A DNA stretch of 64,000 nucleotides from Nonomuraea soli (lineage in GTDB: Bacteria; Actinomycetota; Actinomycetes; Streptosporangiales; Streptosporangiaceae), in assembly GCF_013761175.1 (NCBI RefSeq), contig NZ_JACDUR010000001.1, positions 496,001 through 560,000 of the forward strand, read 5' to 3'. This document shows positions 60,685-64,000 of the stretch, in pieces. The notes beneath the pieces were generated by a model, which did not search any database, was not told the origin of the DNA, and saw only the letters and a program-made list of their open reading frames with translations. Within the stretch, counting starts at the first letter, position 1, and the number at the start of each line of letters is the position of its first letter. The position numbers and the translations under genes are program-made.

Positions 60685-61695
60685 ATGAAGAGGACCTTAG
60701 CCATCCCCATCGCCCTCACCCTGGCGAGCGCCGCCTGCTACGGCGGCGGCAAGGACCGGATCACGATCGCCTGCGGCGCCCACGAGCAGTGGTGCGCCAC
60801 CATGACCCGGCGCTTCACCGAGCAGACCGGCATCGAGGCCGGCTTCGTGCGCCTGTCGAGCGGCGAGGCGATGGCCCGCATCAAGGCCGCGCGCGGCAAG
60901 CCCGAGTTCGACGCCTGGCACGGGGGCCCGGCCGACGGATACGAGGCGGCCAAGAAGGAGGGCCTGCTGGAGCCGTACCTCTCGCCGGCGGCGGCGCGGA
61001 TCAAGCCCGAGTGGCGCGACCCGGGCGGTGCGTGGACCGGGGTGTATCTGGGAGTCCTGGGCTTCTGCAACAACCCGGACGTGCTCGCCGAGACCGGGCT
61101 GGAGCCGGTCACCAGCTGGCGGGCACTGCTCGACGAGCGGCTGCGCAAGAACGTGGGCGTTGCGCATCCGGCCACCTCGGGCACCGGCTACACGGTGTTG
61201 TGGACGCAGGTGGCGCTCGGCGGCGGCAGCCAGGACGCGGGCCTCGACTACCTGCGGCGCCTGCACCCGAACGTGCTGCAGTTCAACAAGTCGGGCAACG
61301 CCGCCGCCCAGCAGGCGGGCAGGGGCGAGGTCGGGGTGGGGATCGTCTTCTCCCACGACTGCGTCGCCCAGCAGCAGCAGGGCTACGCCAAGCTGCGGGT
61401 GACCTTCCCGGAGGAGGGCACGGGCTACGAGATCGGCGGCGTCGCGGTGATCAAGGGGGCGCGCAACCCGCAGGGGGCGCGCGCGTACGTGGACTGGGCG
61501 CTCAGCGCCGAGTCGCAGCGCCTGGGGCCCACGGTGGGCTTCTACGCGCTGCCCACCAACGCCGGGGTCACGCCCGACTCCAAGGCGGCCGACCTGTCGA
61601 AGATCACGCTGGTCGACTACGACGTGCCGGGGGCGGGGCAGGCCAAACCGGGGCTCGTCCGGCGGTTCGAGGACGAGATCATGGCGGCCTCGTGA
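60685..61695 (+). CDS. ABC transporter substrate-binding lipoprotein (Fe3+/AfuA-like)
   Basis: A 336-residue extracytoplasmic binding protein of the type that serves Fe(3+), phosphonate or phosphosugar importers. The lipobox is LASAAC with Cys18. The mature region begins ITIACGAHEQWCATMTRRFTEQTGIEAGFV and continues with FDAWHGGPADGYEAAKKEGLL, typical of the Afu/Fut family. Iron-binding tyrosine pairs of FbpA are not evident, so the ligand is unclear. Its end overlaps the permease start by 4 nt. Confidence 0.88.
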   Translation: MKRTLAIPIALTLASAACYGGGKDRITIACGAHEQWCATMTRRFTEQTGIEAGFVRLSSGEAMARIKAARGKPEFDAWHGGPADGYEAAKKEGLLEPYLSPAAARIKPEWRDPGGAWTGVYLGVLGFCNNPDVLAETGLEPVTSWRALLDERLRKNVGVAHPATSGTGYTVLWTQVALGGGSQDAGLDYLRRLHPNVLQFNKSGNAAAQQAGRGEVGVGIVFSHDCVAQQQQGYAKLRVTFPEEGTGYEIGGVAVIKGARNPQGARAYVDWALSAESQRLGPTVGFYALPTNAGVTPDSKAADLSKITLVDYDVPGAGQAKPGLVRRFEDEIMAAS

Positions 61696-63326
61696 GCCGC
61701 GACCGCGGCGGGCGCCTGCCGGTCAGGGTCGCCATCGGGGCGGCGTCGGCCCTGGTCCTGGCCGGCACCGTCTACCCGCTGGCCAGCGTCCTGGCCGAGG
61801 CCGCCACCCCGGCGGCCCTGCCGCGATACGCGCGCCTGACGTCGGCCTCCGACCTCGGCATTCTGCGCAACACGCTGGTGCTCGGCTTCCTGGTCGCCAC
61901 CGCGGGCACCGCGCTCGGCCTGCTGTTCGCGTTCGTCCAGACCCGCCTGGACGTGCCGGGCAAGCGCCTGCTGCACTGGATCGCCCTGATCCCCATGGTC
62001 AGCCCGCCGTTCGCCGTCGCCACCGCGACGGTGGTCCTGTACGGCAGGCGCGGCCTGATCACCCACGGCCTGTTCGGGCTCGACTACGACATCTACGGCC
62101 TCGACGGGCTGGTCCTGGTGCTGTCGTTGTCGTTCTTCCCCGTCGCCTACCTCGGCCTGCTCGGCATGATGCGCGCCCTGGACCCGGCGATGGAGGAGGC
62201 GGCGATGAACCTGGGCGCCTCCCGGCGGCGCGTGTTTCGCACGCTCATCCTGCCGCTGCTGGCCCCCGGCCTGGCCGCCCCGTTCCTGCTGCTGTTCGTG
62301 GAGGCGATCGCCGACCTGGCCAACCCGCTGGTGCTGGGCGGCGACTACGTGGTGCTGGCCAGCCGCGCCTACCTGGCGGTGACGGGGGAGTACGACACCA
62401 CCTCGGCGGCGGTCTACAGCCTGGTCCTGCTGGTGCCCGCGATCGGCCTGTACCTGGCGCAGCGCCACTGGGTGGGACGCAAGGTGCGGGTCACCGTCAC
62501 CGGCAGGCCGGCGGGGCGGGTGCACCTGGTGAGCGGCTGGGCGCGCTGGCCCTTCTACGGCCTGGCGGTCCTGGTCGCCCTGGTCATCGTGAGTCTGTAC
62601 GGCACCGTGCTCGCGGGCTCGGTGACCGAGGTGTTCGGCGTCGACTTCACGCTCACGCTGGACCACCTGCGGGTGGCGCTGGGCAGCGAGGCCATCGCCG
62701 ACACCACCGTGCTGGCGGCGGTGGCCACGCCCATCGCGGGACTGGCCGGGCTGGTCATGGCCTGGCTGGCCGTACGGCATCTGCGGGCGGGGTCGGGCTG
62801 GCTGGACTTCGCCGGCACCCTCGGCATCGCCGTACCCGGCACCGTGCTCGGCATCGGCTACGTGCTCGCCTACCGCTCCGACCTGGAGATCGGCGGCGTC
62901 ACCGTGCTGCCGGGGCTGGTCGGCGGCGGCGCGGTCGCGGGCGGGTCGCTGGCGATCGTCCTGGCCTTCGTGGTGCGGAGCGTCCCCGCGGGGCTGCGAA
63001 CCGCCACCGGCTCGCTGGCCCAGCTTCATCCCAGCATCGAGGAGGCCTCCACGGGCCTGGGCGCCCGGCCGTTCCAGACCTTCCGCAGGATCACGCTGCC
63101 GCTCATCAGGCCCGCCCTGCTGACCGGGCTCAGCTACAGCTTCGCCCGCTGCATGACCTCGATGTCGACCATCGTCTTCCTCGTCACCCCCGACACCAAG
63201 ATCATCACGGCGCAGGTGCTGAGCGCCGCGGGCATGGGCTACTACGGCGTCGCCTTCGCCTACTGCACCGTGCTCACGGTGATCGTCCTGGCCAGCCTGG
63301 CCGCGATCAGAAAGGTGGTCGCATGA
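61692..63326 (+). CDS. ABC transporter permease, two fused membrane domains (AfuB/FbpB-like)
   Basis: A 544-residue permease with two binding-protein-dependent transport domains in one chain. Each carries an EAA motif: MEEAAMNLGASRRRVFRTLILPLL in the first half and IEEASTGLGARPFQTFRRITLPLI in the second. About twelve membrane segments are present, in line with Fe3+-type permeases. Start is GTG 61692, overlapping the preceding stop (GTGA). The gene ends overlapping the ATPase start by 4 nt. Confidence 0.92.
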   Translation: MSRDRGGRLPVRVAIGAASALVLAGTVYPLASVLAEAATPAALPRYARLTSASDLGILRNTLVLGFLVATAGTALGLLFAFVQTRLDVPGKRLLHWIALIPMVSPPFAVATATVVLYGRRGLITHGLFGLDYDIYGLDGLVLVLSLSFFPVAYLGLLGMMRALDPAMEEAAMNLGASRRRVFRTLILPLLAPGLAAPFLLLFVEAIADLANPLVLGGDYVVLASRAYLAVTGEYDTTSAAVYSLVLLVPAIGLYLAQRHWVGRKVRVTVTGRPAGRVHLVSGWARWPFYGLAVLVALVIVSLYGTVLAGSVTEVFGVDFTLTLDHLRVALGSEAIADTTVLAAVATPIAGLAGLVMAWLAVRHLRAGSGWLDFAGTLGIAVPGTVLGIGYVLAYRSDLEIGGVTVLPGLVGGGAVAGGSLAIVLAFVVRSVPAGLRTATGSLAQLHPSIEEASTGLGARPFQTFRRITLPLIRPALLTGLSYSFARCMTSMSTIVFLVTPDTKIITAQVLSAAGMGYYGVAFAYCTVLTVIVLASLAAIRKVVA

Positions 63327-64000
63327 CCGGCCTGCTCCGGCTCGAGAACCTGACCAAGAGCTTCACCTGGGACGCGCCTCCCGTCGTCGACGATGTGAGC
63401 CTGGAGGCGGCGCCCGGCGAGTTCATCACCCTGCTCGGCCCCTCGGGGTGCGGCAAGACCACGACGTTGCGGATCGTCGCGGGCTTCGAGACGGCCACCT
63501 CCGGCCGGGTGCTGCTGGACGGCGTGCCGCTCGACGACGTGCCGGCCCAGCGCCGCTCCATGGCCATGGTCTTCCAGAACTACGCCCTCTTCCCGCACCT
63601 GTCCGTCTTCGACAACGTCGCGTACGGCCTGCGCCTGCGCGACCGCACCCGCGCCGAACTCACCGAGGCCGTGCGCATCGCCCTGACCAGCATGAACCTC
63701 GTCGGCCTCGAAGGGCGCCACCCGCACGAGCTGTCGGGAGGCCAGCAGCAGCGGGTCGCCCTGGCCCGCGCGATGGTGGTGCAGCCGCACGTCCTGCTGT
63801 TCGACGAGCCGCTGAGCAACCTCGACGCCAAGCTGCGCGGAGCGATGCGCGCCGAGATCCGCCGCGTGCAGAACCTGCTCGGCATCACCTCGCTCTACGT
63901 CACCCACGACCAGGACGAGGCGATGGCCATGTCCGACCGCATCGTCGTGCTCGACCGGGGCCGCGTCGAGCAGATCGGGACGCCGGCCGAGATCTACCTG
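63323..64000 (+). CDS. ABC transporter ATP-binding protein, 5' part (runs off window)
   Basis: The first 226 codons of an ABC ATPase, open to the last base. Walker A is GPSGCGKTTTLRI, Q-loop VFQNYALFPHL, signature LSGGQQQRVALARAM, Walker B VLLFDEPLSNLDAKLR, switch VTHDQDEAMAMSDRI. This matches the PotA/FbpC/CysA-type subfamily, which normally has a further C-terminal regulatory domain beyond the window. It is the third gene of the transporter operon. Confidence 0.93.
   Translation, partial: MTGLLRLENLTKSFTWDAPPVVDDVSLEAAPGEFITLLGPSGCGKTTTLRIVAGFETATSGRVLLDGVPLDDVPAQRRSMAMVFQNYALFPHLSVFDNVAYGLRLRDRTRAELTEAVRIALTSMNLVGLEGRHPHELSGGQQQRVALARAMVVQPHVLLFDEPLSNLDAKLRGAMRAEIRRVQNLLGITSLYVTHDQDEAMAMSDRIVVLDRGRVEQIGTPAEIYL

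Overview
The window is high-GC (about 70%) and densely coding, with short intergenic gaps, frequent GTG/TTG starts and 1-4 nt overlaps between operon genes. Gene content (CGNR zinc-finger protein, XRE/NB-ARC/TPR regulator, MoxR-DUF58-VWA cluster, dnaG beside dgt, a single-chain GlyRS, actinobacterial-type principal sigma factor) points to an actinomycete chromosome, plausibly Streptosporangiales; the taxonomic level is inference. No tRNA, rRNA, CRISPR array, IS element or prophage was seen.

Layout. 1-3.3 kb: partial S41 peptidase, coiled-coil protein, CGNR regulator divergent from an EamA exporter. 3.3-6.3 kb: zinc-uptake operon znuA-znuC-znuB-zur (minus strand) behind a near-palindromic Zur box. 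6.4-31.4 kb: a large oxalate/formate/glyoxylate catabolic island. 31.4-39.9 kb: mixed genes (GNAT, small membrane protein, BtrH-like protein, STAND regulator, secreted protein, glyS, dienelactone-hydrolase-like lipoprotein). 40.0-45.8 kb: seven overlapping or adjacent genes (46-aa secreted peptide, MoxR, DUF58, VWA, HtrA-like protease, response regulator, histidine kinase). 45.8-56 kb: stand-alone cytochrome b, pyruvate phosphate dikinase, dgt, a ferredoxin-reductase-like flavoprotein, a degenerate M23 lipoprotein, dnaG, VOC protein. 56-64 kb: MarR/NmrA divergent pair, principal sigma factor, a two-component pair, and a binding-protein ABC transporter (Fe3+/AfuABC type) cut by the window end.

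The island is the main interest. Formyl-CoA:oxalate CoA-transferase (Frc) lies next to a ThDP enzyme that should decarboxylate oxalyl-CoA to formyl-CoA. An NAD-linked molybdenum formate dehydrogenase with FdhD and a MoeA-like protein can oxidise the formate. A PanE-like reductase is a good candidate for oxalyl-CoA reductase (as PanE2 in Methylobacterium), giving glyoxylate, and a six-gene operon (SucC-like, SucD-like, Hyi, tartronate-semialdehyde reductase, glyoxylate carboligase, ALDH) takes glyoxylate to glycerate. An OFA-type MFS carrier, an Nramp-fold transporter lacking the metal-binding motifs, a TerC protein and a GntR/FCD regulator complete it. Every transcription unit of the island that begins with a recognisable promoter gap carries a short palindrome, ATACNGTAT or a close variant, which defines a candidate oxalate regulon for the GntR protein.

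Unusual points are the split formate dehydrogenase catalytic subunit with permuted gene order and a lost FeS cluster site, the ThDP enzyme without classical oxalyl-CoA decarboxylase signatures, a glyoxylate carboligase with the active-site glutamate that the E. coli enzyme lacks, and the Nramp-fold protein as a possible oxalate importer. Functional statements are based on reading sequence motifs, not on database searches.
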